A stretch of 64,000 nucleotides of DNA. It comes from Flavobacteriales bacterium. GTDB taxonomy: Bacteria > Bacteroidota > Bacteroidia > Flavobacteriales_F > PHOS-HE28. The notes below the pieces were generated by a model. The model saw nothing but the letters and a program-made list of their open reading frames with translations, was not told the DNA's origin and searched no databases. Positions 27,143-35,979 of the stretch are shown here, piece after piece. The stretch covers positions 3,472,001-3,536,000 of the forward strand of contig CP064979.1 in the NCBI GenBank assembly GCA_016699575.1, given 5' to 3'. Numbering within the stretch: position 1 is the first letter of the stretch; each line of letters starts with the position of its first letter. A program made the translations under genes and the position numbers.

Positions 27143-28338
27143 CCTTTGCCGATGCTCTTGAAGAAGGCGGACAGGTCGCGCACGATGCGGCCATCGCTGT
27201 AGCGTTCCTCCACCAGTTTGCGCGCCTTGCGGCCGATCCGCTGTGTGCGCTCCGGGTCTTCCAACGCCTCCACCATGGCCTCGGCGAATTCGGTTGCCGT
27301 CCGCGCCAGCACGATGTTCTCGCCGTCGGTGTGGTCGATGCCTTCCGCTCCGATGGGCGTGCTGATCACGCACTTCGCCATGGCCATGCCCTCAATGATC
27401 TTCACGCGCATGCCGCCGGCACTGAAGAGCGGCACCACCATCACATGGCGGGCGCCCATCCACGAGTTGCTGTTGCGCACGCGGCCACTGATGGTAACGC
27501 CCTCGATCGCAGCATCCATCAGGTCCTTGGGCATCTTGTTGCCTGCCAGGTGCAGACGGGCCTTCGGTTGTTTCTTGATGACTTTCGGCCATACGTGCTC
27601 CAGCAGCCAGCGGATGCCCTCCTCGTTCGGCAGCCAATCCATGCTGCCCAAGTGGAAGAAGATGGGCGTGCCGCCGGGGGCTTCAACTTCATACTCGGCC
27701 GGATCCACGCCGAACGGGATGGTGGCGATGGGCGTGCCCTTGCAGTGCGACGCGAACTTCGCGGCATCGCTCGGGCTGATGGCCGCCACGCCGTCCACTT
27801 GGTCCAGCACGGCCATCTCGTACTTCTTCAGTTGGCGAGCAAGCAACTGGCGGTAGGGCTTCTTCAGGATGTTCTTCTCGCCGGTGGCGATGCGCTCCTG
27901 GATGACATGCTCCAGGTTGTGGCTGCGCAGCACGATGGGCGACTTCGTGTAGCGGCGTATCGTGGCGATGTACGGTGTGGCGAACAAGCTCTCGAGCAGG
28001 ATGAGGTCGAAGCGCTGCTCGCTCAGCAACCGGATCAGGCGGATGTCCATGTCCGCACTGAAGAACCGGCTGATGTTGTAGTTGTCCATCGTGATGAGGT
28101 CCGTGAACGCATCCACCACGTTCATGCTCGTGTCCACGAACACGCCTTCAATGGCCGTCTGTTTCACGTAGGCCTTGGGCAGTTCATCCACCTCCAACGG
28201 ATGCTTGGGCGTGCTGATGCACAGCACCTTCACCTGGTGGCCCGCAGCGAGCAGGCCGCGGGTGAGGTTGTGCATGGCCTTGCTGCCGCCATCGATGGGC
28301 GGGAAGGGCGGCTTATGGCACAACTGGAGGATGCGCAT
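27139..28338 (-). CDS. Glycosyltransferase family 4 protein
   Basis: 399 residues from the ATG at 28338; an earlier ORF start lies within the upstream lptG-like gene. MRILQLCHKPPFPPIDGGSKAMHNLTRGL is the donor-domain GT-B start, and AISPSDAAKFASHC, IPFGVDPAEYE, FFHLGSMDWLPNEEGIRWLL and PLFSAGGMRVKIIEGMAMAKCVISTPIGAEGI are GT4 signatures. It starts 26 bases inside the lptG-like gene and overlaps the next transferase by 4 bases, so the three are translationally coupled. It probably adds a sugar to a cell-surface glycan. Confidence 0.86.
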   Translation of the reverse strand: MRILQLCHKPPFPPIDGGSKAMHNLTRGLLAAGHQVKVLCISTPKHPLEVDELPKAYVKQTAIEGVFVDTSMNVVDAFTDLITMDNYNISRFFSADMDIRLIRLLSEQRFDLILLESLFATPYIATIRRYTKSPIVLRSHNLEHVIQERIATGEKNILKKPYRQLLARQLKKYEMAVLDQVDGVAAISPSDAAKFASHCKGTPIATIPFGVDPAEYEVEAPGGTPIFFHLGSMDWLPNEEGIRWLLEHVWPKVIKKQPKARLHLAGNKMPKDLMDAAIEGVTISGRVRNSNSWMGARHVMVVPLFSAGGMRVKIIEGMAMAKCVISTPIGAEGIDHTDGENIVLARTATEFAEAMVEALEDPERTQRIGRKARKLVEERYSDGRIVRDLSAFFKSIGKG

Positions 28339-29779
28339 CGGGCACAGTGCGTTTCCGGCGGAACCGGTCCCAAGCGCGATGATAGGCATCGGCGTCCAGC
28401 AGCGGACTGTCGGTTGCGGCCTTCCACGTGATGAACAGCCCGATGGGCAGCACCACCAGCGTGCTGATCCACATGCCCGGCCACGGTTCCAGATCGAGGT
28501 TCTTCACCATCTGCTCGGTGCTGTAGCTGATGATGTGGAAGACAAGGAAGAAGACCACCGCGATCACCACCGGTAGCCCCAAACCTCCCTTGCGCACGAT
28601 GGCACCCAGCGGTGCACCGATGAAGAAGAAGATGACGCAGGCACAACTGAGCATCAGCTTCCGGTGCCACTCGATGCCGTAACGCGCCAGTTGCTCTTTC
28701 GCCTGCTCGCGTTCCCTGATCGAGCGCTCCAGGAACTCAACTTGTCCGCGTGCAAGGTTCATGGCTTGGTCCATCAACGTTTGTTGGCCTTCGCGGCCGA
28801 TCCTGCCGAGGAAGGCTTTGCGGTCGGTGTACACGCCTTCACCGTTCGCACGGGCACTGTCGCGCACGGCCCATGACGCGCTGCGCAGGAACCGCTCCTG
28901 CGAGAGCACGCGCCGCGCGTTCACTAGGTGCAGGCTATCAATGGCGAACTCCAACTGGCCGATGGTGAGCATCTTGTACTGGTCCTTGTACAGGTCCTCG
29001 TCCACGCGTTTGAAGTCGAGGGCGCTGAGGTCAAGCCGCAGCTCATCGTGCTGGAAGGTGCCGCGTAGCAACGGGTATTTGCCGCTGGCCTTACGACCCC
29101 GTTGGCGTGTGTCGCCGAGGGTCGAACGTTCGTCGTACACCACACCACTGTCCAGCTTCAGCACCAGGTAACGGCCATCGGCGCTGCGCTCCATGCGGCC
29201 GTCGGCGGCGCGTATCACCGTGCGGTTGCCCTGGAACTGTTCGCGGTGGTCGTGGATGAGGATGTCCTTCAACGAGCCGTCCTCATGCTTCTCGCGCACG
29301 CGGATGCTCACGCCGGTGATGCCGTTGTAGAACACGCCGGGCTGCAGGTTCAGTGCGGGTTTCTTCTGTGTCACGTCCCACAGCAGGCTGTAGAACTTCA
29401 GGTTGGCCACGGGGATCACGTTGTTGCTGAACCAGAACGATAGACCGGCCATGAGCACCGAGGCCACAACCAACGGGCGCAGGATGCGGAACAGGCCCAG
29501 TCCTGCGCTGCGCATAGGCACCAACTCGCTGTTCTCTCCCAAGGCGCCCATGGTCATGATGCTGCTGAGCAGGATGGCCAGCGGCATGGCCAGCGGAACG
29601 AAACTGGCGGCGGCGTAAAGCAGCAGTTCTGCGAGGACGGTCCACTCCAGGCCCTTGCCCATGAGGTCGTCCACGTACTTCCACAGGAACTGCATGCACA
29701 GAATGAAGAGCACCAGAATAAAGGTGATCAGCAGCGGTCCCCAAAAGGACCTGAGCATCATCAGGTGCAGCCGCTTCAT
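28313..29779 (-). CDS. LptF/LptG family permease (YjgP/YjgQ)
   Basis: 488 residues. Three N-terminal helices (FWGPLLITFILVLFILCMQF; ELLLYAAASFVPLAMPLAILLSSIMTMG; ILRPLVVASVLMAGLSFWFSNN) and three C-terminal helices (LSCACVIFFFIGAPLGAIVRKGGLGLPVVIAVVFFLVFHI; WISTLVVLPIGLFITW) surround a periplasmic beta-jellyroll with NLQPGVFYNGITGVSIRVREK. The motif GALGENSELVPMRSAG is the family's cytoplasmic coupling loop. In the Lpt system this subunit pairs with the ATPase LptB to lift LPS from the inner membrane; Bacteroidota members are often longer, as here. It heads an operon with two glycosyltransferases. Confidence 0.92.
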   Translation of the reverse strand: MKRLHLMMLRSFWGPLLITFILVLFILCMQFLWKYVDDLMGKGLEWTVLAELLLYAAASFVPLAMPLAILLSSIMTMGALGENSELVPMRSAGLGLFRILRPLVVASVLMAGLSFWFSNNVIPVANLKFYSLLWDVTQKKPALNLQPGVFYNGITGVSIRVREKHEDGSLKDILIHDHREQFQGNRTVIRAADGRMERSADGRYLVLKLDSGVVYDERSTLGDTRQRGRKASGKYPLLRGTFQHDELRLDLSALDFKRVDEDLYKDQYKMLTIGQLEFAIDSLHLVNARRVLSQERFLRSASWAVRDSARANGEGVYTDRKAFLGRIGREGQQTLMDQAMNLARGQVEFLERSIREREQAKEQLARYGIEWHRKLMLSCACVIFFFIGAPLGAIVRKGGLGLPVVIAVVFFLVFHIISYSTEQMVKNLDLEPWPGMWISTLVVLPIGLFITWKAATDSPLLDADAYHRAWDRFRRKRTVPDAHPPVVP

Positions 29780-29815
29780 TCCGCTACGAAGGGCGCAAAG
29801 ATCCGGCCAACCTCG

Positions 29816-30685
29816 CTATGCACCCAACACCCGCGTGAGATTCGCGATCTGGCTGTGCCAAAGGGCCTTCGCGTTCTCCAGTTCGTTCGGCCAAGCGTGG
29901 TCGGTAACGATCAGCGCCAGCTCGTTGGTGATTGGGTCGATCTTGATGCGGAACTCGTAGAACGCCTCGGGGTCTTCTTCGCTCAACCGCTGCCAGCGCG
30001 TCACCTCGTTCTGGCGTTGGCCGATCAGACGGGCCTTCTCTTCCTCACCGCCCCACTTGAAGGTGTATTCGTCGCCGCGCACGTCCACGTCATCGCAGTA
30101 CCACTCGCTGAAGCCGCTTGGCGAAAGGAGCATGTCGTAAAGCGCACTTGGCGTGCTGTGCACGAGGAATTCGATGGAGAAGCGCTCCTTCAGCGGCTTC
30201 TTCTTGATGACCACCGTGGGTTTCGGCGCGGGCGGCGCTGGCTTGGGTGCGGGCGGTGCGTTGCCCTTGGTGGGGATCACCACGGGCTTGTTCGGCGCAG
30301 CAGGAACAGGGGGCGCGGCGGGTTTGGCAGGCGCGGCAGCACTCTTCGCGGGTTTGGCCGGTGCTTTCGGCGCGACCTTCACCGGCTTGGGCGCTGGCTT
30401 AGGTGCGGGCCCGCCTGCCGGACGGGCAGGCTTGCGGACGGGAGTTGCCCGCTTCGGGGCAGGTTTCGAAGCGGCTTTCTTCCCGCTTCCACCGGACGCT
30501 GACGTCTTCACCACCGACTTGGTGACCTTACGTGGCGCGGGCTTCGACTTTTTTGCGGCCTTTTTGACCACCCGCTTGGCGGCGGGCTTCTTGGCCTTGG
30601 CAGCCTTACCAGGCTTGGGGCGCGCCGCTTTGGTGGCCTTTCCCGGTGCGCTCTTCTTGGCCTTCGCGGCTGCTTTCTTCGCCAT
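29816..30685 (-). CDS. START-like (AHSA1-like) domain protein with a Lys/Ala/Pro-rich histone-like N-terminal tail
   Basis: 289 residues from the ATG at 30685. Residues 1-155 are almost only K, A, P, T, V, R (MAKKAAAKAKKSAPGKATK...VVKKAAKKSKPAPRKV), resembling histone H1 or AlgP tails. The last 130 residues (KERFSIEFLVHSTPSALYDMLLSPSGFSEWYCDDVDVRGDEYTFKWGGEEEKARLI...) form a START/Bet v1-like domain that is common alone in Bacteroidota. The fusion suggests a DNA- or RNA-associated role for the domain, but this is inference. The tail shares RVVKKAAKK-type strings with the Thx protein at 39476. Confidence 0.83.
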   Translation of the reverse strand: MAKKAAAKAKKSAPGKATKAARPKPGKAAKAKKPAAKRVVKKAAKKSKPAPRKVTKSVVKTSASGGSGKKAASKPAPKRATPVRKPARPAGGPAPKPAPKPVKVAPKAPAKPAKSAAAPAKPAAPPVPAAPNKPVVIPTKGNAPPAPKPAPPAPKPTVVIKKKPLKERFSIEFLVHSTPSALYDMLLSPSGFSEWYCDDVDVRGDEYTFKWGGEEEKARLIGQRQNEVTRWQRLSEEDPEAFYEFRIKIDPITNELALIVTDHAWPNELENAKALWHSQIANLTRVLGA

Positions 30686-30775
30686 GTCCGTGGGGTTGGG
30701 GTGGTGGCGGACAAGGTAGAAAAACAAGGTTCGGTGCAACGGTGGCGCACACCGTTCGCCGATCGGGTGCCCGTC

Positions 30776-30783
30776 TATATTTG
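30776..30783 (+). promoter_or_regulatory. -7 box TATATTTG of the tRNA-Met gene
   Basis: A perfect TAnnTTTG box sits 31 bases before the tRNA 5' end. A weak TTC is near the -33 position. Confidence 0.6.
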
Positions 30784-30814
30784 CCCGCCTTTTCGGGGAC
30801 CCCTCCCCACACAA

Positions 30815-30888
30815 GGCGCGGTAGCTCAGCTGGTTAGAGCGCAGGATTCATAATCCTGAGGTCGGGAGTTCAAGTCTCCCCCGCGCTA
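30815..30888 (+). tRNA. tRNA-Met (anticodon CAT)
   Basis: Full cloverleaf of 74 bases: acceptor GGCGCGG / CCGCGCT (one G-T), D-arm GCTC-AGCTGGTTA-GAGC, anticodon arm CAGGA-TTCATAA-TCCTG with anticodon CAT, T-arm GGGAG-TTCAAGT-CTCCC, discriminator A. The CCA is not encoded. The absence of a C1/A72 mismatch and of the GGG/CCC anticodon pairs argues for elongator Met over initiator; a lysidine-modified Ile tRNA cannot be excluded. Confidence 0.95.
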
Positions 30889-30890
30889 CG

Positions 30891-30918
30891 AAGGCCACCC
30901 CAACGGTGGCCTTTTTCG
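30891..30918 (+). terminator. Terminator of tRNA-Met
   Basis: AAGGCCACC and GGTGGCCTT form a perfect stem followed by TTTT, 3 bases beyond the tRNA. Two near copies recur 102 and 204 bases downstream. Confidence 0.88.
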
Positions 30919-31125
30919 TTTCTCCCGGCTCACTGGATAGAGCGTCCCGATGCATCGGGAAGGTCGGGAGTTCAAGTCTCCCCCGCGCTACGAAGGCTAC
31001 CTCAACGGTGGCCTTTTTCGTTTCTCCCGGCTCACTGGATAGAGCGTCCCGATGCATCGGGAAGGTCGGGAGTTCAAGTCTCCCCCGCGCTACGAAGGCC
31101 ACCTCAACGGTGGCCTTTTTCGTTG
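30919..31125 (+). repeat. Two tandem 102-bp tRNA-derived repeats (pseudo-tRNA plus terminator)
   Basis: Each unit carries a D-arm-like stretch (GCTCACTGGATAGAGC) and the palindrome TCCCGATGCATCGGGA in place of the anticodon arm. An exact copy of the tRNA-Met variable loop, T-arm and 3' acceptor strand follows, then the same terminator hairpin. The 5' acceptor strand is missing, so no cloverleaf can close. The two units are almost identical to each other. Confidence 0.85.
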
Positions 31126-31208
31126 GGAGGAGCCGAAGGGGGCGTGCTTTTGATCAGTAAACAAGCCACAGTACTGTCTTTGGAGTGTTTTGGGCATTGG
31201 TCGGTAGC

Positions 31209-32654
31209 TCAATGCACAAGCACTTTCAAAGCATCTGTAGCCTTGGGCCCGTAGCGCAAGAGGTAGAGGCCCGGCGGCAAGCCGCCGCGCTCGATGAGGA
31301 TGGGGCCGCCTTGCCACTGCGGCACATCGGTGCGCACTAAGCGACCCAAGGCATCGTGCCAGACCAATTCCATCGAGCGCGACAAGTCGCTGGGGAGGTG
31401 CAGGAGGGCGGTGGTGGTGAGGGGGTTGGGGTGCAAGCGGGCTTCTGCCGGAACAATACCGACCTCTTCCACCCCAACAGCCCACCCACATGTATCCACG
31501 TAGTCGCCGCCGATCCATTTGGCAATGCGGTTGATGCTATCGGGCCCTGCCGAGGTGAAGGAGCCGCCCACGTAAAGCGTGTCGTGCCATTGGCCGATGC
31601 AACTGATGTCCGGGTAGAAATAGTCCTCCGGTATGAGGCCGCACCAGCGGTAACCGTCCCACTTGGCAATGCGACCGGTGTGTATACCACCGATCCTGTC
31701 AAAGCGGCCCACCACGTGCAGGGTGTCATTGATCCACTCCATACCGTAGATGGAAGGGTTGTACGCGCCCGCCGTGCCGCCAAGGAGATCGTCCCACTGG
31801 CTGCCATCCCAGGTAACAATGCCATTGCCGGGGTTATCCGGGTGGCCGCTGCCGTTGAAGTTGTTGAACGAACCAGCGATGTACAGCTTGCCATCGTGCA
31901 CCTCCATCACGTTCACCGTGGACAATGCCCCCCTGAACCCGTTGCCCATGGGCACCCACGCGTTGCCATCGTAATAGGCGATGTCGTTGAAGCCGTTGCC
32001 TCCACCGAAGTTGCCACCAATGAACACTTGTCCGTTGTAGATGGCTACATCGTTGATGGCGTTGACACCAGCCCCGGTGTACAAGGGCGGTAGGTCATGG
32101 ACTTCATGGAATTGAGTTCCATCCCAACGAGCCAGACTTTCCGCCTGTACCGTGTCGGCATAGTTGAACCAGCCCGCTACGTAGAGCCCATCCGGATACG
32201 CCCGCAAGTGGTAGACCGGGCCATCCACGCCGCCGAGCAGAGGCTGCCAATTGGTCCCGTCCCACCGCGCGATTCTTTGGGTGGTCGAGTTTCCGCTGTG
32301 AGTAAAAGTACCCCCAGCGTAGAGTTCACCGTTCCAGATAGCCATCGTCAACACAGGGCCACCACTCGCAATTGCAGAAGAACAGTTCCAAGGGCCAGCC
32401 GTTAAACCACAACCCATCGCTGAGAAGGCTGTTCCATCCCACTGGAGCACACCTGGCGAGAAAAGCGTTCCTTCTTCATTCCCCCCAAAGCTACCACCGA
32501 GGTAGAGGTTAATTGGATCTGCTGCGTCTACCACCAAGCATCTGGTCGCAACAGCAGCTGTGCCTACTCCGTTCGCGATCGGCGTAAAGAGCGATTGAGC
32601 GCTGCTACCTAGCAAGACCAGCAATCCGACAATGCTCAGAAAGGAGCGTCTCAT
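31209..32654 (-). CDS. Secreted beta-propeller (WDG/kelch-like repeat) protein with T9SS type A sorting domain
   Basis: 481 residues with signal peptide MRRSFLSIVGLLVLLGSSAQ. The body repeats 'xxIARWDGTxWxxLxGGxxGxVY', 'NGELYAGGTF' and 'DTLHVVGRF' about every 50 residues, a delta-60/kelch-like propeller of the kind that displays on surfaces. The end (ARLHPNPLTTTALLHLPSD...) is a Por sorting domain, with MELVWHDALGRLV and GLPPGLYLLRY. It overlaps the stop of the upstream DUF7948-type gene by 4 bases. A paralogous pair with the same order and overlap is at 45957-49895. The target of the propeller is unknown. Confidence 0.83.
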   Translation of the reverse strand: MRRSFLSIVGLLVLLGSSAQSLFTPIANGVGTAAVATRCLVVDAADPINLYLGGSFGGNEEGTLFSPGVLQWDGTAFSAMGCGLTAGPWNCSSAIASGGPVLTMAIWNGELYAGGTFTHSGNSTTQRIARWDGTNWQPLLGGVDGPVYHLRAYPDGLYVAGWFNYADTVQAESLARWDGTQFHEVHDLPPLYTGAGVNAINDVAIYNGQVFIGGNFGGGNGFNDIAYYDGNAWVPMGNGFRGALSTVNVMEVHDGKLYIAGSFNNFNGSGHPDNPGNGIVTWDGSQWDDLLGGTAGAYNPSIYGMEWINDTLHVVGRFDRIGGIHTGRIAKWDGYRWCGLIPEDYFYPDISCIGQWHDTLYVGGSFTSAGPDSINRIAKWIGGDYVDTCGWAVGVEEVGIVPAEARLHPNPLTTTALLHLPSDLSRSMELVWHDALGRLVRTDVPQWQGGPILIERGGLPPGLYLLRYGPKATDALKVLVH

Positions 32655-35404
32655 TGTTGTTTGACAAAACGCACCGAACCAAGGTAAAGTGCCTTGGCAT
32701 CAAAAACAGTTGCACTGTAGGAACCTTGCGCAAGAGACGCTACGCTCAGCGAACCGTGGGCATCCAGTTTCTCGCTGCGCACAACTTTTCCCAACGCATC
32801 ATAGACCACCAAATCGTGGCCCTGGAGCACTTCTCCATTATGCAAGAACGTCACCCGGTCGTTACTGGTTGTGGGGAAGCAGACCAAGCCGCTTACAGTC
32901 GCTACAGGTTCGTCATCCACCCCAATGCTCAGGCCAGTGAGGTTCATGCGTGCCACGAAGCCATGGTAGATGTCGCCACCGTGCGCATAGGGCAATTGAT
33001 CCTCGCACCACGATAGCGTTGCGCCGGGGCATGCGCGGTCCAGATCGGTGCCTCCGGTTGTGCCTACCCAATAGAGCGCTTCATTGTCCAGCAACACCAG
33101 GTCGTGGCCCCAGTCGCAGCCTTCAAAGCGGTACACTAGGTCGGAGTTGTTGTCGTTCGGTCCCCCGATATGGTCGTAGCGGCTGCCGTACACGCTGGCC
33201 CAGATCAAGTGCCTGTCGGCATCGAATCCCAGCAAGGTCACATCGGTTTGGTCGTTACCGGTGTTGGTGTCGAAATCCTTGTTGAAGAAGCCCCATGCGT
33301 ATTCGGTAGGGAAGTCGTGCGGGTTGTTGGCCAGTCCTTGTTCCATGATGCCGAGCCCGTAAACCGTGCCGTTGCCGGTCATCTCCAGATCACCGAAGCG
33401 ATTGATGGGGAAGGGGTGGTTTTGCCATGCCATGTATTCATCGAGTTCCATGAAGGTTGCCGCATCGTTGGCTTCATTCCCGTAGGTGGTGCTCCATTCC
33501 ATGGTGCTTGAAGGGATGTGGATGTCAGCGTAGTACTGGTCCCACAGTTCCACCTCATCGTCAATGAATTCGCCGTTGGCCGGGTCGCAGATGTTCAGTT
33601 CACCCGCACTTGGCAGGCAATCCAACGTCACCAAGGGCTCTTCAGTGGTGTATCCCATCACGGTGGCTTGGTCCAGCGGATCGTTCACGGCCACGGCATG
33701 CAAGGCGCGCAAGCCATGGATGGTACTTCCTCTGCGGATCACCCCGTCGGGATTGAAGGCGATGTAGAATCCCGTGCTGTCACCCAGCACACCTTGAATG
33801 AAGTAGGTGCCCGTGGGGCCTGTGGGAATTGGTCCGGTGGTGCCGCCGACGAAGATGACATGCTGGTTCGCCAGGTTCCCGATGGCATCGTTGTCGAACG
33901 CGGCATCGTAGATGAGGTCGTTGCCAGCGCCGCCCCAGAGCGTGCTCCATTTCAAGTTGAAATTCTCGTCCAGCTTCATGATAAACCCATCCGTGCCACC
34001 ACCGTTCGTCGTTTGCTGATAATCCCCCAGATCGCACATGGGGAATCCGGTCAGCACGCTGTTGCAATCGTTGTAGTCGCCATCGCTACTGGTAGTGGCA
34101 CCGGCTAAGTAGATGTTGTTGGCAGCATCTTCGGTCACGGCAGTTACCATCTCATCTTCATCACCGCCGAAGTAGGTGCTGCGCAGCAAAGCTCCGTCGT
34201 CAGGGTTCACCTTTATGATCAAGCCATCAGTTGCGCCCTTCAATGTGCTCTGCCAGTAGGTGCCGTCCGCTGGGTCAACAGGTGGAAACATGATGATATC
34301 TTCACTGCCAGTCCAACCCGCAACATAAATCTCATTGTTGCTCGAGCGATGGATAACCGTCGGCTTTTCGTTGCCCGTTCCACCGAAGTACGTCATCCAC
34401 CAAACGCGAGCATCGTTGTCCGGGTCGCCGGGTGCGTACTCGAAACGGCCGAAGACAAAATCATGGGAACCAGCGTGCGGTGTTGAGCCAGTATTCGCCG
34501 GGAAGGCATCGTCGGTGGTGTTGCCCGCCACCAAAAGGTCGCCGTCATCAGCGGAGGTGGCCGCACTGATGAACTCGTTCCCGCCACCACCGAGCGTGGT
34601 GCCCATACCCAATCCAACAGTGGTGCTCCAATCGAGATCGGCGACCGGACCAGCACCGGGCGGTGGTGGCATGCCGATCAGGAAGACCAAGGGCAACTGT
34701 GGATCATACGAATCCCAGACGAAGAAGAGCTTATCCCCATCAACATCCTCCTCCCATCCCGGCGCCCAGCCCAACGGATATACCGTGCTGCCATCGTACT
34801 GGTAGGCCACGGCCTTCTGGAACTCCAGGTAAGCTCCATTGATATAGGCCGTAACCTTTTCGGTAACGCTGTCTATCTCCAAGCTGTCCTGGCCTTGGAA
34901 TCGCAGCACAATGGCATCCGGGTCGCCGCCGGGCAGTATCTCGTAGGCAAGCTTCGGTCCGCTGCTCCCACTGTACAGGTAGCAGTTGATGTATTCGTAG
35001 ATGCCCTCGTACTTCACCATGCTGTAGCTGGTCACATTGGTGGCCCCGTCGGGTGCCGTATGCGGGTAGTAGTAGTTGGCCACACCGGGGCGCTCGTCCT
35101 CGAATACCGGGTCGATCTCCAGTGAGGCTTCTTCACCTGCCGGTATGATGTCCACCCGGTGCAGCGTGTCCTGCGTTCCAATGGTGAAGCTTAATCGGCT
35201 GCCGAACCCCGGCCAAACAATGATGGGGCTGCCTTCGCCCTTGGCCGCTACATCGGGTCGTGGGTCGCCGTTCGTGTCCACGATCCAGTTGTCGTTCAGC
35301 CGCCAACCGATCGCGGGGTTGTAGGGGTCGTTGTAGAGGTCGACGTACTGGGCACTAACTGTTGCACTGATCAGGGATGCCATGAGGAAAAGAACGTGAC
35401 GCAT
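32651..35404 (-). CDS. Secreted DUF7948/SBBP-repeat-like surface protein with T9SS type A sorting domain
   Basis: 917 residues with signal peptide MRHVLFLMASLISATVSAQ. The first 250 mature residues resemble the N-terminal DUF7948 domain of Bacteroidota surface proteins (SMVKYEGIYEYINCYLYSGSSGPKLAYEILPGGDPDAIVLRFQGQDSLEID). They are followed by SBBP-like beta-propeller repeats (WSTTVGLGMGTTLGGGGNEFISAATSADDGDLLVAGNTTDDAFP; WMTYFGGTGNEKPTVIHRSSNNEIYVAGWTGSED). The C-terminus (LVCFPTTSNDRVTFLHNG...YDALGKVVRSEK) is a sorting domain. It is the first gene of a two-gene operon. It is probably a cell-surface adhesin or structural protein, with no catalytic motif seen. Confidence 0.83.
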   Translation of the reverse strand: MRHVLFLMASLISATVSAQYVDLYNDPYNPAIGWRLNDNWIVDTNGDPRPDVAAKGEGSPIIVWPGFGSRLSFTIGTQDTLHRVDIIPAGEEASLEIDPVFEDERPGVANYYYPHTAPDGATNVTSYSMVKYEGIYEYINCYLYSGSSGPKLAYEILPGGDPDAIVLRFQGQDSLEIDSVTEKVTAYINGAYLEFQKAVAYQYDGSTVYPLGWAPGWEEDVDGDKLFFVWDSYDPQLPLVFLIGMPPPPGAGPVADLDWSTTVGLGMGTTLGGGGNEFISAATSADDGDLLVAGNTTDDAFPANTGSTPHAGSHDFVFGRFEYAPGDPDNDARVWWMTYFGGTGNEKPTVIHRSSNNEIYVAGWTGSEDIIMFPPVDPADGTYWQSTLKGATDGLIIKVNPDDGALLRSTYFGGDEDEMVTAVTEDAANNIYLAGATTSSDGDYNDCNSVLTGFPMCDLGDYQQTTNGGGTDGFIMKLDENFNLKWSTLWGGAGNDLIYDAAFDNDAIGNLANQHVIFVGGTTGPIPTGPTGTYFIQGVLGDSTGFYIAFNPDGVIRRGSTIHGLRALHAVAVNDPLDQATVMGYTTEEPLVTLDCLPSAGELNICDPANGEFIDDEVELWDQYYADIHIPSSTMEWSTTYGNEANDAATFMELDEYMAWQNHPFPINRFGDLEMTGNGTVYGLGIMEQGLANNPHDFPTEYAWGFFNKDFDTNTGNDQTDVTLLGFDADRHLIWASVYGSRYDHIGGPNDNNSDLVYRFEGCDWGHDLVLLDNEALYWVGTTGGTDLDRACPGATLSWCEDQLPYAHGGDIYHGFVARMNLTGLSIGVDDEPVATVSGLVCFPTTSNDRVTFLHNGEVLQGHDLVVYDALGKVVRSEKLDAHGSLSVASLAQGSYSATVFDAKALYLGSVRFVKQQ

Positions 35405-35508
35405 GGGTGTGGTATTTAGGCATGACGAAGTGAACCAACCTTCAGGGCCTCCGCAATACCCAGTTCAGGGTATTTTGACGAACGGTTGGTGCTACTTTGC
35501 CCAGCGAA

Positions 35509-35928
35509 ATGCACTATCGATCGTTCGCCTTTCTGTTGCTGCTCTCTGCCTGCACCACCCCCTTCACATCCAACGACCGCACCGCCATCGCCTCCGTCAT
35601 GTCCGCCCAGGAGAAGGCTTGGGATGCAGCCGATATCGAAGGCTTTATGGACGGCTATTGGGATGAGGTCTGCTTCTTGGGCAAGACCAGTCAGAACTGC
35701 GGCCGCGATCCGGTGACCGCCCGCTACAAGCGCAGCTACCCCGATGCCGCCGCAATGGGCAACCTCACCTTCGGCACCATTGAAGTGCTGCCCGCAGGCG
35801 AGGACCACGCCTGGTGCACCGGCACATGGCGCCTGGAACGCACGGCCGATACGCTCAGCGGCCGCTTCAGCCTGCTGTGGCAGCGGCGCGGGGAGGAGTG
35901 GCGCATCCTGCGCGATCATTCGGATTGA
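35509..35928 (+). CDS. NTF2-like (SnoaL/DUF4440-type) lipoprotein
   Basis: 139 residues from the ATG at 35509, which follows a TACTTTG -7-like box by 9 bases. MHYRSFAFLLLLSACTTPF has a lipobox (LLSAC), so the protein is probably lipid-anchored in the periplasm. The mature part (IASVMSAQEKAWDAADIEGFMDGYWDEVCFLG ... TGTWRLERTADTLSGRFSLLWQRRGEEWRILRDHSD) follows the NTF2-like fold used in many small ligand-binding or isomerase-like proteins. No active-site pair is evident. The rhomboid gene begins 51 bases later. Confidence 0.8.
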   Translation: MHYRSFAFLLLLSACTTPFTSNDRTAIASVMSAQEKAWDAADIEGFMDGYWDEVCFLGKTSQNCGRDPVTARYKRSYPDAAAMGNLTFGTIEVLPAGEDHAWCTGTWRLERTADTLSGRFSLLWQRRGEEWRILRDHSD

Positions 35929-35979
35929 CGCGCTCCGTGCGCAACTTGCGGCGCTCCCCCTCGGGCGGGGCCACCACGC

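Noticed and set aside
30848..31160. Reading frames of 84 residues on both strands across the tRNA repeats (RGRLELPT-type)
   Set aside because: They are translations of the tRNA-Met antisense and of the tandem repeats; such spurious proteins are well known from tRNA loci.
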